DNA of 64,000 nucleotides from Flavobacterium sp. N502536 (GCF_025947345.1 NZ_CP110011.1:1302001-1366000), one strand, 5' to 3'. Positions 47,733 to 57,398 are shown, numbered from the stretch's first letter. Notes: a model not told the origin generated them from the sequence alone. Translations and numbers: made by a program.

Positions 47733-47768
47733 AAAATAGCCGCAGGTACTACAATCTGCGGCTATTTT
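47733..47768 (+). terminator. Terminator after S9 peptidase
   Basis: AAAATAGCCGCAG pairs perfectly with CTGCGGCTATTTT around a 10-base loop, followed by GTTTTT. Confidence 0.85.
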
Positions 47769-47888
47769 GTTTTTAAAATCTTTTAATTATATAAAATATT
47801 AGCATTATTTTATATTTCTAAAACCGAAATTTTAGATAAATTGCGGTTGTTTCCCCAATAAACTTCCTAAAACTTATAACACTACCAG

Positions 47889-50330
47889 ATGGAGAGTAAA
47901 AAAAGTTACATGCCGATAAAAGTACTCTTCAGTTATATTGCTTTACTGGGATTAGTTGTTACCGTAGGATGGTTCTTGTATGCTGAAAATGTGGTGTACA
48001 ACAAACTCGAAAATAAAATTGCTTTTGAAAAGACCAAAATCCTTAAAGTAAGCAAATTATTTTCGAACGTGTACAAAACCGAAAGCTTAGCCAGAAAAAC
48101 CATTCAAACGAATTCAGAGGAAGATTTTAAAAGTTACCTTACCGAAACAGACTCTCTGAAATCCAGAATCGATACTTTAAAACAAATTGTTACCACACAA
48201 TATCAAAAAACGCTATTAGACAGCGTTACCTACCTGTTGTCGGAAAAGACAAAAAACATCAAACAATTAAAAACCATAAAAAACAAAGCCGACGATGAAG
48301 TTTCGGTCAATACCGCGATTGATGAAATTACTAAAATGGAGTTTAAACTCCGAAAATTAGAACTTCAGGATTTCAACAAAAACCCAAATCAGTTAGGCAG
48401 TTACCAACGAAATGTACTTCAAAAATATGTAGATTACCTCAATCAGAATATTCCTGATGACAGTACCAACACCTTAAGCAAACAAGCCTCGGATTCAATT
48501 CTGGCCAATTCGAAAAAACTGTTAAGCAACGTAAAACTAAAAGCCGAAAAGAAAAAAGAATCGCTGAATTTTGAGGAAAATAAGTTACTAAAGAACGAGA
48601 TCGCCATTTCAGATCAGCTTCGAAAAGTACTTCGAATTATCGAAAGAGAGATCATCATCAACTCGATAAAAAACAACTCTTTAAAAGAAAAATCGCTTAA
48701 AAAAGTAAATGAGATTGTAACCGCTTCTGCCATTATTGGCTTGGTCCTGACCTTGTTTTTCTCTATTTTAATTGTGAGCGATTACTCTAAATCACAGGTT
48801 TACAAAAAGAAACTCGAGATCGCGAATTTCAAAACAAAGAACCTGCTTAAAAGCCGTGAGCAATTAATTTCGACAGTGAGTCACGATTTAAAAACTCCTT
48901 TGAGTACGATCGTGGGTTATTCAGAACTCCTGGGGAATTCTGATGTGAATACCAAGCAGTCTTATTTCATCAAAAACATTAAAAATTCTTCGGAATACAT
49001 CACGCAGCTGGTTCAGGATTTACTGGATTTTTCTCAGATCGAAGCCGGGAAAATTACCATTGAAAAAGTCCCTTTTCTATTGCCGGAAGTAATTGATGAA
49101 GTTGCCAAAAGCATTCAAACCGTCTACAAGCAAAAAAACATCGATCTTATTATTAATGTTGATGACAAACTAGGCACCCGTATCGTTGGAGATCCTTTCA
49201 GATTAAAACAAATCTTAAGTAATATTATTGGAAATGCTTATAAATTCACCGAAGAAGGGTTTATAAAAATCAGTGCATATATTACTGAAAACAATGATTT
49301 CTTTGTGGTTTCCATTCAGGATTCCGGAATTGGAATCGAAAAAGGAAATCAGCAATTGGTTTTTGAAGAATTTGCACAGGCAAATGAAAATATAGAAAAA
49401 AAATATGGCGGGACCGGTTTAGGATTATCCATCTGCCAGAAAATAATTTCAATTTTGGGTGGAAACCTGCGTCTTGAAAGCACTTTTGGAAAGGGGAGCA
49501 CTTTTCAAATTCAGCTGCCTTTATTGTTTGATCATAGTCAAAACACAAATATTGAAGAAAAAAAGCCTGTTATTGCGAACACTCAAAAGCAGACGTTTAT
49601 TGTTCTTGACGACGACATTAATCTGCTGAATTTAACGAGTGGCGTTTTAAGACAGGAAAAACATGAGGTATTTTCTTTTAACAGCGCCGAAAAAGCTTTA
49701 GAAGCGATTGAAAACACTCCTTTCGATTTTATTATCACCGACATACAAATGCCCGAAATGGACGGTTTTATGTTCCTGGAAAAACTAAAAAACAGCGGTT
49801 ATTCGACTTTTAAAAACCAACCCGCAATTGCCTTAACCGGAAGGACCGATCTCGATGCTGCGGTTTACACAGAAGCCGGTTTTACCACAGTAATTCAAAA
49901 ACCATATTCCCCAAAAATACTGTTGGAGACGATTCATCGTATTCTGGAACACGATACCTTACCAACGGCTGATATTAATGAGAAGGAAGAAACTGTTACT
50001 TCAGAATTGTATGTTCTTGATACGCTAAAAGAGTTTTTAGGCAATGATGAAGAAGCACTGAAAGAAATTCTGAAATCGTTTATCGAAAACAGTTCTCAAA
50101 ATCTGAATGCTTTAGAAATTGCTGTTGAAGAAAAAAACACAGCCGAGATTAACTCGATTGCACACCGAATGGCTCCTATGTTCAAACAAATTCAAACACG
50201 TGAGATTGGGGATATTTTGAGGGTTCTGGAAAGCAAGGCTCTTGACCTTTCGGAGGCAGCAGCCATTTTTAGTGCGTTGAAATCAAAAACAACAGTGCTT
50301 TTTGATGCCTTGCGTGAGGAAGTAGTTTAA
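47889..50330 (+). CDS. Hybrid sensor histidine kinase with receiver and Hpt domains
   Basis: An 813-residue membrane kinase. TM1 (about 12-30) and TM2 (about 277-298) bracket a 245-residue helical periplasmic sensor. Then follow HisKA (ISTVSHDLKTPLSTI, phospho-His near 331), HATPase (GTGLGLSICQKI), a receiver domain (FIITDIQMPEMDG, phospho-Asp near 616) and a C-terminal Hpt domain (IAHRMAPMFKQI, His near 757). A phosphorelay His-Asp-His is therefore contained in one protein, and its final acceptor could be the sigma-54 regulator encoded convergently next to it (four-base overlap of the 3' ends). Confidence 0.92.
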   Translation: MESKKSYMPIKVLFSYIALLGLVVTVGWFLYAENVVYNKLENKIAFEKTKILKVSKLFSNVYKTESLARKTIQTNSEEDFKSYLTETDSLKSRIDTLKQIVTTQYQKTLLDSVTYLLSEKTKNIKQLKTIKNKADDEVSVNTAIDEITKMEFKLRKLELQDFNKNPNQLGSYQRNVLQKYVDYLNQNIPDDSTNTLSKQASDSILANSKKLLSNVKLKAEKKKESLNFEENKLLKNEIAISDQLRKVLRIIEREIIINSIKNNSLKEKSLKKVNEIVTASAIIGLVLTLFFSILIVSDYSKSQVYKKKLEIANFKTKNLLKSREQLISTVSHDLKTPLSTIVGYSELLGNSDVNTKQSYFIKNIKNSSEYITQLVQDLLDFSQIEAGKITIEKVPFLLPEVIDEVAKSIQTVYKQKNIDLIINVDDKLGTRIVGDPFRLKQILSNIIGNAYKFTEEGFIKISAYITENNDFFVVSIQDSGIGIEKGNQQLVFEEFAQANENIEKKYGGTGLGLSICQKIISILGGNLRLESTFGKGSTFQIQLPLLFDHSQNTNIEEKKPVIANTQKQTFIVLDDDINLLNLTSGVLRQEKHEVFSFNSAEKALEAIENTPFDFIITDIQMPEMDGFMFLEKLKNSGYSTFKNQPAIALTGRTDLDAAVYTEAGFTTVIQKPYSPKILLETIHRILEHDTLPTADINEKEETVTSELYVLDTLKEFLGNDEEALKEILKSFIENSSQNLNALEIAVEEKNTAEINSIAHRMAPMFKQIQTREIGDILRVLESKALDLSEAAAIFSALKSKTTVLFDALREEVV

Positions 50331-51676
50331 TCGATATTGTAGTGCTTCAATTTATTATAAAGCGTTTTTCTGGTAATCTTAAGTAGTTTGGCAGCTTCCG
50401 ATTTATTATTCTGTGCTTTTGACAGCGCCTGAATAATGGCTTCTTTTTCATTGTCAGACAACGAAAAGCTACCACCCGAGCCCGACTCTTTCTGTATCTG
50501 AAAAAACTCTGCGGGCAGCACATCACTTTCAATAAACTCGCCTTTAGACAGTAATGTCGAACGTTTGACACAATTTTGTAATTCCCGTAAATTTCCCGGC
50601 CAGTTGTAATTTTGAAAAATAGCAACCACTTCCGGTGAAAACCCGATAACCTCTTTGTTCAGCTGTTGATTGGCTTTTTCCAGAAAATAATCGGCAAAAA
50701 CCATCAAATCTTCGTCTCTCTCTTTTAAAGAAGGCGACAATATCGAAAACTCGTTGATTCTATGGTATAAATCTTCTCTGAAATCACCGTTTTTTACTGC
50801 CTCGCGTAAATCTTCGTTTGTAGCAGTAATGATGCGTATATCGACGTTTATTTCTTTATTACTTCCAACGGGTTTAATTTTTCGTTCCTGCAGCGCACGC
50901 AACAATTGAATTTGGTTTTCATAAGACAAGTTTCCTATTTCATCCAAAAAAAGAGTTCCGCCATTGGCCGCTTCAAAATACCCCATTTTGTCGCTGATTG
51001 CTCCCGTAAAAGATCCTTTTAAATGTCCGAAAAATTCACTTGCCGCCAGTTCTTTTGGAATAGCTCCGCAATCGACCGCAATAAAATTGTTGTTTTTCCT
51101 TAAACTTTGCTGATGAATACTTTTAGCAATAATTTCTTTCCCGGTTCCGCTTTCTCCTATAATTAAAACCGACATATCCGTTGGACTTACCAATTGAATA
51201 TGATCCAGCAATTTTTTAGAAGCAACAGAAATTCCTTTTACAAATTCGTTTTCAGCTGTAGTTTGTTTTTTAACTGCTTTCTTCTCCTTCACAGGAGGTT
51301 CTTCCGTTTCGGTTTCCGAAGTCTTTAAAGCATTTGTAATCACCAATAAAACTTCATCGGGATTAAAGGGTTTTGAAATATAATCGGCTGCGCCATTTTT
51401 TATGGCTTTAACCGCGGTATTAACATCCGAATAGCCTGTCATTAAGATTACAGGGACCTGAGGGTACTCCGTTTTGATTTCCGACATTAGTCCAATACCG
51501 TCAGAATCAGGCAAACGAAGATCTGTTAAAATCAAATCGAAAGATTCTTTTTTGATCGCAATTCTGGCTTCGGCAGCCGAAAAAGCAATGGTTACATCGT
51601 ATGCTTTTTTGATTAGAAATTTTTCTAATAATTTGCAGAACGAAATATCATCTTCTATCAGTAATATCTTTGGCAT
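50327..51676 (-). CDS. Sigma-54-dependent response regulator, NtrC family
   Basis: 449 residues: receiver domain with phospho-Asp52 in LILTDLRLPDSDG, then an AAA+ ATPase (about 145-385) with Walker A GESGTGKE, sigma-54 contact loop KGSFTGA and Walker B GGTLFLDEIG. A Fis-type HTH is at the C-terminus (SEAAKLLKITRKTLYNKL). The contact loop reads GSFTGA rather than GAFTGA, a tolerated variant. It should act with RpoN (23672-25132). It lies downstream of the PepSY-like array on the same strand but is separated by a terminator. Confidence 0.93.
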   Translation of the reverse strand: MPKILLIEDDISFCKLLEKFLIKKAYDVTIAFSAAEARIAIKKESFDLILTDLRLPDSDGIGLMSEIKTEYPQVPVILMTGYSDVNTAVKAIKNGAADYISKPFNPDEVLLVITNALKTSETETEEPPVKEKKAVKKQTTAENEFVKGISVASKKLLDHIQLVSPTDMSVLIIGESGTGKEIIAKSIHQQSLRKNNNFIAVDCGAIPKELAASEFFGHLKGSFTGAISDKMGYFEAANGGTLFLDEIGNLSYENQIQLLRALQERKIKPVGSNKEINVDIRIITATNEDLREAVKNGDFREDLYHRINEFSILSPSLKERDEDLMVFADYFLEKANQQLNKEVIGFSPEVVAIFQNYNWPGNLRELQNCVKRSTLLSKGEFIESDVLPAEFFQIQKESGSGGSFSLSDNEKEAIIQALSKAQNNKSEAAKLLKITRKTLYNKLKHYNID

Positions 51677-51743
51677 TTGCGTTTGAGGACTTTTTTGCTA
51701 AAATAATACTAATAAAATTGTCTTTTCATAAAATTATGTAAAA

Positions 51744-51775
51744 AAAAAGAGATTGCATCTCTGCAATCTCTTTTT
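51744..51775 (-). terminator. Terminator after the PepSY-like array
   Basis: AAAAAGAGATTGCA and TGCAATCTCTTTTT form a 14-base perfect stem with a four-base loop, 30 bases past the stop of the last array gene. It should isolate the array from the regulator gene downstream. Confidence 0.85.
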
Positions 51776-51805
51776 CACCAAAAACATAAATCTAAATTCA
51801 CCTAA

Positions 51806-52102
51806 TTATATCTTCAACCAGTTGCCATTGACATCTGAAAAAACAGTAGCCTTTTGGTCACCAACTGATATCTCAAGTTTATATTCTTTTTTCTCGTTTA
51901 CCGCTGCTTTTACAAGCTTAGCACCCGGATAAGCGGTTTGCAATGCTGTTTTTACAGCAGCAGGTACGGCATCTGCACTAACTTCAGTATACTCTGTCTG
52001 AACAGAAACAGTTACTTCTTCCAATTTCGGAGTAGTTATTTTATAAGCATAAATTGACATACTTCCTAAAACTATTGCTGCCGATAAGATTAATTTTTTC
52101 AT
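51806..52102 (-). CDS. PepSY-like secreted protein, array member 1
   Basis: 98 residues; the start at 52102 gives the signal MKKLILSAAIVLGSMSIYA shared with the other members. The mature part fits one PepSY-like domain: DAVPAAVKTALQTAYPG, then AKLVKA, a KKEYKLEIS strand and a final strand ending DVNGNWLKI. PepSY domains bind peptides or regulate partners outside the cytoplasm. It is the most downstream member and lies 14 bases past member 2. Confidence 0.85.
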   Translation of the reverse strand: MKKLILSAAIVLGSMSIYAYKITTPKLEEVTVSVQTEYTEVSADAVPAAVKTALQTAYPGAKLVKAAVNEKKEYKLEISVGDQKATVFSDVNGNWLKI

Positions 52103-52115
52103 ATTATTCTTTTTT

Positions 52116-52421
52116 TTAGTATTTCGGGGCAATGACTCCTTTGTCATCTGTAAAAACAAAATGTTTGTCCTGATCGACCCCGGAATTAAGTTCTAATTTG
52201 TATTGCTTTTTCGAGTTCACATAAGCCTTTACAAGCTTTGAACCAGGAAAAGATTTTTCTAAAGTAGCTTTAACTTCAGCAGGAAGTGCCTCCGCTTTAA
52301 TTTCCTTAAAATTGTCCTGAAATTTAACGACGCTCAAAACCGATTTCTTTAATGTAGTCGCTTCTGCATTCGTTAATAAACCTCCTAAAATGATGACAGC
52401 TGATAAAATTAATTTTTTCAT
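52116..52421 (-). CDS. PepSY-like secreted protein, array member 2
   Basis: 101 residues, the most divergent member. After the signal (MKKLILSAVIILGGLLTNA) it has a basic stretch and KEIKAEALPAEVKATLEKSF. It has an extra loop (NSGVDQDKH) in the penultimate hairpin and ends VIAPKY instead of GNILKK or GTWIKK. Confidence 0.85.
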   Translation of the reverse strand: MKKLILSAVIILGGLLTNAEATTLKKSVLSVVKFQDNFKEIKAEALPAEVKATLEKSFPGSKLVKAYVNSKKQYKLELNSGVDQDKHFVFTDDKGVIAPKY

Positions 52422-52468
52422 AAGTATTTGCTTTTTTTTAATTCGTATTAGCTGATAAAATTAGGTAA

Positions 52469-52765
52469 TTATTTTTTAAGGATGTTCCCCGAAGCATCTG
52501 TAAATACAGTATACTTTTTATCTCCGGTTGAGATTTCCAGTTTGTACTCGTCTTTTTCGTTTTTATACGCTTTTTCAAGTTTCGTATTCGGAAAAGATTT
52601 TTCAATTGTTGATTTTACTGCTGCGGGAACAGCATCTGTACCAATTTCTTTGTATTCATCCTGAACAATTACAGATTGAATAGCTGATGTTGATACTACC
52701 GGACTTGCTGCCTGAACAGACAAACCTCCCAGAACAATTGCTGCTGATAAGATTAACTTTTTCAT
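52469..52765 (-). CDS. PepSY-like secreted protein, array member 3
   Basis: 98 residues with signal MKKLILSAAIVLGGLSVQA and the domain core DAVPAAVKSTIEKSFPN, KDEYKLEIS and DASGNILKK. It is closest to member 4 at the C-terminus. Confidence 0.88.
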   Translation of the reverse strand: MKKLILSAAIVLGGLSVQAASPVVSTSAIQSVIVQDEYKEIGTDAVPAAVKSTIEKSFPNTKLEKAYKNEKDEYKLEISTGDKKYTVFTDASGNILKK

Positions 52766-52794
52766 TATAAATGGTTTTTATGGGTTACTAACAG

Positions 52795-53085
52795 TTATTT
52801 TTTAAGAATGTTTCCGGAAGCATCTGTATAAACTATAGATTTTTCACCTCTAACGGTTATTTCTATTTTATACTCTTTCTTCGCGTTTACATAGGCTTTA
52901 TCCAGTTTTACACCAGGATAAGCATTGTCTAATGCTGTTTTAATTGCAGCCGGAACTGCATCAACTTCTTTATATTCGTCCTGAACGCTTACAGTTTGTA
53001 CCATTGAACTTGTCGGAGTTACATTTCCTGCCTGCATTGACAACCCACCTAATAAGATAGCTGCCGATAAGATTAACTTTTTCAT
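52795..53085 (-). CDS. PepSY-like secreted protein, array member 4
   Basis: 96 residues with signal MKKLILSAAILLGGLSMQA and core DAVPAAIKTALDNAYPG, KKEYKIEITV and DASGNILKK. It is two residues shorter than its neighbours, before DAVPAA. Confidence 0.88.
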   Translation of the reverse strand: MKKLILSAAILLGGLSMQAGNVTPTSSMVQTVSVQDEYKEVDAVPAAIKTALDNAYPGVKLDKAYVNAKKEYKIEITVRGEKSIVYTDASGNILKK

Positions 53086-53114
53086 AATGTTCCTTTTTTA
53101 TAGTTCTTTATTAC

Positions 53115-53411
53115 TTATTTTTTGATCCAGGTTCCATCTGCATTTGCATATAGAGCCCCTACTTTGTCACCTACTGTAACCTCAAGTTTATATTCTGACT
53201 TATCGTTTTTGTATGCTTTTGAAAGCAGGGCATCCGGATACGCTTTTTTAAGAGCAGCAGTTACAGCTGCAGGAACTTCTTCCACTTTAATTTCAGTGTA
53301 TTCTTCCTGAAGAGATACTGCTTTTACGATTGTATTTGATATTGGAGAAGTTGAAGCAAATGATGTTAAACCTCCCAAAACGATTGCGGCTGATAGAAAT
53401 AAATTTTTCAT
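53115..53411 (-). CDS. PepSY-like secreted protein, array member 5
   Basis: 98 residues. The signal MKNLFLSAAIVLGGLTSFA is identical to that of member 6, and the end NADGTWIKK is shared. The core is EEVPAAVTAALKKAYPD. Members 5 and 6 are the most recent duplicates; even the 15 bases before the start (ATATACACAC/ATATACACAT) match. Confidence 0.88.
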   Translation of the reverse strand: MKNLFLSAAIVLGGLTSFASTSPISNTIVKAVSLQEEYTEIKVEEVPAAVTAALKKAYPDALLSKAYKNDKSEYKLEVTVGDKVGALYANADGTWIKK

Positions 53412-53484
53412 AGTGTGTATATTTTAGTACTCTTAATTTTATTTTGATGTTCTTAATTTGAATAAACATAAGAACTGTTTTAAA

Positions 53485-53781
53485 TTATTTTTTGATCCAG
53501 GTCCCGTCTGCATTAGCAAAAAGGTTACCTACCTTTTCTCCTACTGTAACGTCTAGTTTGTACTCTGATTTCTCGTTTTTATACGCTTTTGTAACTACTG
53601 CACTTGGGTATGCTTTTTTCAAAGCTTCTGTAATTGGAGCTGGCAATTCTTCTAATTTGATTTCTGTATATTCGTCTGAAACAGAAACCGTTTTAACGAT
53701 AGTACTTGCCATTGGAGCATTTGATGCAAATGATGTTAAACCTCCTAAAACAATTGCGGCTGATAAAAATAAATTTTTCAT
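53485..53781 (-). CDS. PepSY-like secreted protein, array member 6 (promoter-proximal)
   Basis: 98 residues. The signal and terminus are as in member 5; the core is EELPAPITEALKKAYPS with KSEYKLDVTVG. As the first gene of the array it should lie nearest the promoter. I see no convincing sigma-54 or TAnnTTTG element in the 290 bases upstream, where a hairpin at 53995-54027 separates it from accC. Confidence 0.88.
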   Translation of the reverse strand: MKNLFLSAAIVLGGLTSFASNAPMASTIVKTVSVSDEYTEIKLEELPAPITEALKKAYPSAVVTKAYKNEKSEYKLDVTVGEKVGNLFANADGTWIKK

Positions 53782-53994
53782 AATGTGTATATTTTAATTA
53801 TTAATAGTTGTTTACGCTTTAGATAATGAAATTATTATGCCGTAACGAAAACGTTGTATCTACAATTGCTTAAATCCTTATTTTTAAAGGGATTAAGTCA
53901 TATGTGCCAGAATTTCAACTTTACAAAAAGTGTGTAACTCAGGCAAAACATGTATAAAAAATACACACCAGAAGTGTTTACTTCATTAAAAAGC

Positions 53995-54027
53995 AAACCC
54001 GATAAGCTCTTCAAACCTATCGGGTTT
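53995..54027. repeat. AAACCCGATA / TATCGGGTTT hairpin
   Basis: Ten-base perfect arms of the same family as the AAACCCGACAG hairpins after rpoN. It stands just upstream of the PepSY-like array and downstream of the accC terminator. Confidence 0.6.
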
Positions 54028-54042
54028 ACCATGTGGTAAAAT

Positions 54043-54070
54043 AAAAAAGGCCGTCGTAATCGACAGCCTT
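54043..54070 (-). terminator. Terminator of the acc cluster after accC
   Basis: Minus-strand AAGGCTGTCG pairs with CGACGGCCTT around a four-base loop, followed by a U-run (six As on the plus strand). It lies just past the accC stop. Confidence 0.85.
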
Positions 54071-54075
54071 TCGTT

Positions 54076-55425
54076 TTATTCCTCTATAGGTTTCATTTTA
54101 AATGTATCCATAAAAGCAGTAGTATAATCTCCTGCAATATATCTTGGGTCATCCATTAATTGTCTGTGGAATGGTATTGTAGTTTTGATGCCTTCAATAA
54201 CAAATTCATCTAAAGCTCTTCGCATTTTGCTAATAGCTTCTTCTCTTGACTGCGCAGTTGTAATTAACTTAGCAATCATCGAATCGTAGTTTGGAGGGAT
54301 GCTGTAACCAGAATATACGTGAGTATCTAAACGTACTCCGTGTCCTCCTGGCATATGAAGCGTAGTAATTTTTCCTGGTGAAGGGCGAAAATCGTTATAA
54401 GGATCTTCAGCATTAATACGGCATTCGATAGCGTGTAATTGTGGCAAATAGTTTTTTCCTGAAATTGGAATTCCGGCTGCTACCATAATTTGCTCACGAA
54501 TTAAATCGTAATCAATTACCTGCTCCGTAATTGGGTGCTCTACCTGAATACGGGTATTCATTTCCATGAAATAGAAGTTTCTGTGTTTGTCCACTAAAAA
54601 CTCTACCGTTCCGGCTCCTTCGTACTTAATGAATTCAGCCGCTTTTACAGCTGCTTCTCCCATTGCTGCACGCAACTCGTCGGTCATGAATGGCGAAGGT
54701 GTTTCTTCCGTTAATTTTTGGTGACGACGTTGTACTGAACAGTCTCTTTCAGAAAGGTGACATGCTTTTCCGTATGAATCTCCAACTACCTGAATTTCGA
54801 TATGACGTGGCTCTTCAATAAGTTTCTCCATGTACATTCCGTCATTTCCAAATGCAGCAGCAGCTTCCTGACGTGCACTTTCCCATGCTTTCAACAATTC
54901 ATCTTCTTTCCATACTGCACGCATTCCTTTTCCACCACCTCCGGCAGTAGCTTTAAGCATTACCGGGTAACCAAATTCTTTAGCTAATTTTTGTGTTTGT
55001 TCGAAAGATTCTAATAATCCGTCAGAACCTGGTACACATGGAACTCCTGCAGCTTTCATTGTCGCTTTAGCAGAAGCTTTATCTCCCATTCTATCGATCA
55101 TTTCAGGAGCTGCACCAATAAATTTGATTCCGTGCTCCTGACAAATTTTTGAGAATTTAGCATTCTCAGAAAGAAATCCATATCCTGGATGTATTGCGTC
55201 TGCGTTAGTAATTTCGGCAGCAGCAATAATATTTGACATTTTCAAATACGATAAGTTACTTGGAGGGGGCCCAATACAAACCGCTTCATCAGCAAACTTA
55301 ACATGTAAACTTTCTGCATCGGCTGTAGAGTAAACTGCTACAGTTTTGATTCCCATTTCTTTACATGTACGAATTACACGAAGTGCAATTTCTCCTCTAT
55401 TTGCAATTAATATTTTTTTAAACAT
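54076..55425 (-). CDS. accC: Acetyl-CoA carboxylase biotin carboxylase subunit
   Basis: Carboxylates the biotin on AccB using ATP and bicarbonate. The start at 55425 ([18 protein letters not shown]) is preferred to a 10-codon upstream extension. Of 449 residues, the ATP-grasp glycine loop is [11 protein letters not shown] and the catalytic block [14 protein letters not shown]. Length is normal. The spacer to accB (55426-55509) carries a TATTGGAATTT inverted repeat that could attenuate readthrough. Confidence 0.96.
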   Translation of the reverse strand: MFKKILIANRGEIALRVIRTCKEMGIKTVAVYSTADAESLHVKFADEAVCIGPPPSNLSYLKMSNIIAAAEITNADAIHPGYGFLSENAKFSKICQEHGIKFIGAAPEMIDRMGDKASAKATMKAAGVPCVPGSDGLLESFEQTQKLAKEFGYPVMLKATAGGGGKGMRAVWKEDELLKAWESARQEAAAAFGNDGMYMEKLIEEPRHIEIQVVGDSYGKACHLSERDCSVQRRHQKLTEETPSPFMTDELRAAMGEAAVKAAEFIKYEGAGTVEFLVDKHRNFYFMEMNTRIQVEHPITEQVIDYDLIREQIMVAAGIPISGKNYLPQLHAIECRINAEDPYNDFRPSPGKITTLHMPGGHGVRLDTHVYSGYSIPPNYDSMIAKLITTAQSREEAISKMRRALDEFVIEGIKTTIPFHRQLMDDPRYIAGDYTTAFMDTFKMKPIEE

Positions 55426-55509
55426 CTTATTTATATTAAAAATTACAAATTCCAATCTTCAAATTCCAATAATTGGATTTTGTGATTTGTCTATTGGAAT
55501 TTTTAAAAA

Positions 55510-55998
55510 TTATGATGGATCAACTAAGAATAAAGGTTGGTCAAATTCAACAGGAGACATATCGTCAACAAGAATTTTTACAATTTTACCTGAAACTTCT
55601 GATTCGATTTCGTTGAATAATTTCATTGCTTCAATTACACAAAGAACATCACCTTTAGCGATAGTGCTTCCAACTTCAGTAAATACTGGTTTGTCTGGAG
55701 ATGGTTTTCTGTAAAAAGTTCCAATAATTGGAGATTTAATAGTAATGAATTTAGAATCTTCAACAGCAGCAGGCGCCTCTGCATTTACATTTACAACTAC
55801 CGGAGCTGTTTGTTGAGGAGCAACTGCCTGTGGCAATGCAGCCTGAGCTGGTAATTGCTGTACATAAGTAGCTTCAGTTACATTTGTTTCTAAAGTTGTT
55901 CTGATGGTGATTTTTACATCATCCATTTCTAACTTTACTTCTGCAACTCCCGAATTTGCTACAAATTTGATTAGGTTTTGAATTTCTTTTAAATCCAT
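55510..55998 (-). CDS. accB: Biotin carboxyl carrier protein of acetyl-CoA carboxylase
   Basis: 162 residues: an N-terminal helical segment, an Ala/Pro/Gln/Val-rich linker (about 48-80) and the biotinyl domain with EAMKL (123-127), Lys126 being the biotinylated residue. It is encoded 23 bases after fabH. Confidence 0.96.
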   Translation of the reverse strand: MDLKEIQNLIKFVANSGVAEVKLEMDDVKITIRTTLETNVTEATYVQQLPAQAALPQAVAPQQTAPVVVNVNAEAPAAVEDSKFITIKSPIIGTFYRKPSPDKPVFTEVGSTIAKGDVLCVIEAMKLFNEIESEVSGKIVKILVDDMSPVEFDQPLFLVDPS

Positions 55999-56021
55999 AA
56001 TGATTCGTTTTTAGTTTTGAT

Positions 56022-57020
56022 TTATTTTTTATCGTATGCCCATTTTAAGTAAATAGATCCCCAAGTGAATCCTCCACCAAACGCAGCAAAAATAATATTA
56101 TCTCCTTTTTTAAGCAAGTGTTCAAAGTCGCTTAATACTAATGGCAATGTAGCTGAAGTGGTATTACCATATCTTTCAATGTTCATCAGTACTTTTGACT
56201 CTTCAAGATTCATTCTGCTTGCAGTAGCATCAATGATACGCTTGTTTGCCTGATGTGGCACTAACCAGTTTACATCCTGATTCGTAAGATTGTTTCTTTG
56301 CAGAATCAATTCACTGGCATCAGCCATATTGGTTACAGCATATTTAAAAACGGTTTTTCCGTCCTGAATAATATTGTGTTGTTTGTTTTTTACGGTCTCT
56401 GCTGTAGTTGGAGTCAGAGAACCTCCTGCAGAAATTTTAAGAAAATCGCGTCCTACACCGTCGCTTCGTAAGTATTCGTCCTGTAAACCAAGACCTTCAT
56501 AATTGGGTTCGAATAAAACGGCTCCCGCTCCGTCACCAAAAATAATACAAGTTGCTCTGTCTGTGTAATCTACAATTGATGACATTTTATCGGCACCAAT
56601 TAAAAGTACTTTTTTGTATCTTCCTGACTGCACATAAGCTGCAGCAGTTGACATTCCGTACAAGAAACTTGAACATGCCGCCTGCAAATCGTAAGCAAAT
56701 GCATTGGTAGCTCCAATTTCTGTTGCAACATAAACCCCTGTAGAGGCTACCGGCATATCTGCCGTAGCTGTTGCCATTATGATCATATCAATCTCTAACG
56801 GATCAATATTAGCTTTTGCTATTAAATCCTGTGCTGCTTTTATGGCAAGAAACGATGTTCCTTTATCAGCATCTTTTAAAATTCTTCTCTCTTTAATTCC
56901 GGTACGAGTAGTAATCCATTCGTCATTAGTTTCGACCATCGTTTCCAATACCTTGTTCGAAAGTACAAAGTCGGGAACGTAAGCTCCAACAGCGGTAATT
57001 GCGGCTGTGATTGTATTCAT
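56022..57020 (-). CDS. fabH: Beta-ketoacyl-ACP synthase III
   Basis: Condenses acetyl-CoA with malonyl-ACP to start fatty acid synthesis. Of 332 residues the triad is Cys116 in DLQAACSSF, His in LVPHQANKRI and Asn in ERYGNTTSA. It sits between rpmF and accB in the typical rpmF-fabH-accBC cluster. Confidence 0.96.
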   Translation of the reverse strand: MNTITAAITAVGAYVPDFVLSNKVLETMVETNDEWITTRTGIKERRILKDADKGTSFLAIKAAQDLIAKANIDPLEIDMIIMATATADMPVASTGVYVATEIGATNAFAYDLQAACSSFLYGMSTAAAYVQSGRYKKVLLIGADKMSSIVDYTDRATCIIFGDGAGAVLFEPNYEGLGLQDEYLRSDGVGRDFLKISAGGSLTPTTAETVKNKQHNIIQDGKTVFKYAVTNMADASELILQRNNLTNQDVNWLVPHQANKRIIDATASRMNLEESKVLMNIERYGNTTSATLPLVLSDFEHLLKKGDNIIFAAFGGGFTWGSIYLKWAYDKK

Positions 57021-57194
57021 TATATTCTATTATTTCGTTTCAAATACAGTGTATTTGAAAAATTTTTAAAAGACTTGAAAATTACAAAAAAAAAACGAAA
57101 TTAATTTGTAGAAATTTTCTTAAAAAAAGAAAATTATAACCAACAAAAAAAACTCTCACTATGTGAGAGTTCCAGTATCATTTACAAAAACGTA

Positions 57195-57389
57195 TTAAGC
57201 AACCGCTACAGATTTATCGATAACAACTTGCCCTCTGTAATACATTTTACCTTCATGCCAGTAAGCTCTGTGGTATAAATGTGCTTCTCCAGTAATAGGA
57301 CATGTAGCGATTTGAGCTACAGTAGCTTTATAATGTGTTCTTCTCTTATCTCTTCTTGTTTTCGAGATTTTTCTCTTAGGATGTGCCAT
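57195..57389 (-). CDS. rpmF: 50S ribosomal protein L32
   Basis: 64 residues; [19 protein letters not shown] is the L32 N-terminus. The usual zinc Cys pairs are reduced to one Cys ([10 protein letters not shown]), so this is a zinc-independent (C-) form. It is 9 bases after the DUF177 gene. Confidence 0.95.
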   Translation of the reverse strand: MAHPKRKISKTRRDKRRTHYKATVAQIATCPITGEAHLYHRAYWHEGKMYYRGQVVIDKSVAVA

Positions 57390-57398
57390 TTTACTATA

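Noticed and set aside
53904..53909. TGGCAC read on the minus strand upstream of the PepSY-like array, as a sigma-54 -24 box
   Set aside because: At the required ten-base spacing after GG the sequence is TT rather than GC, so no -12 box exists.
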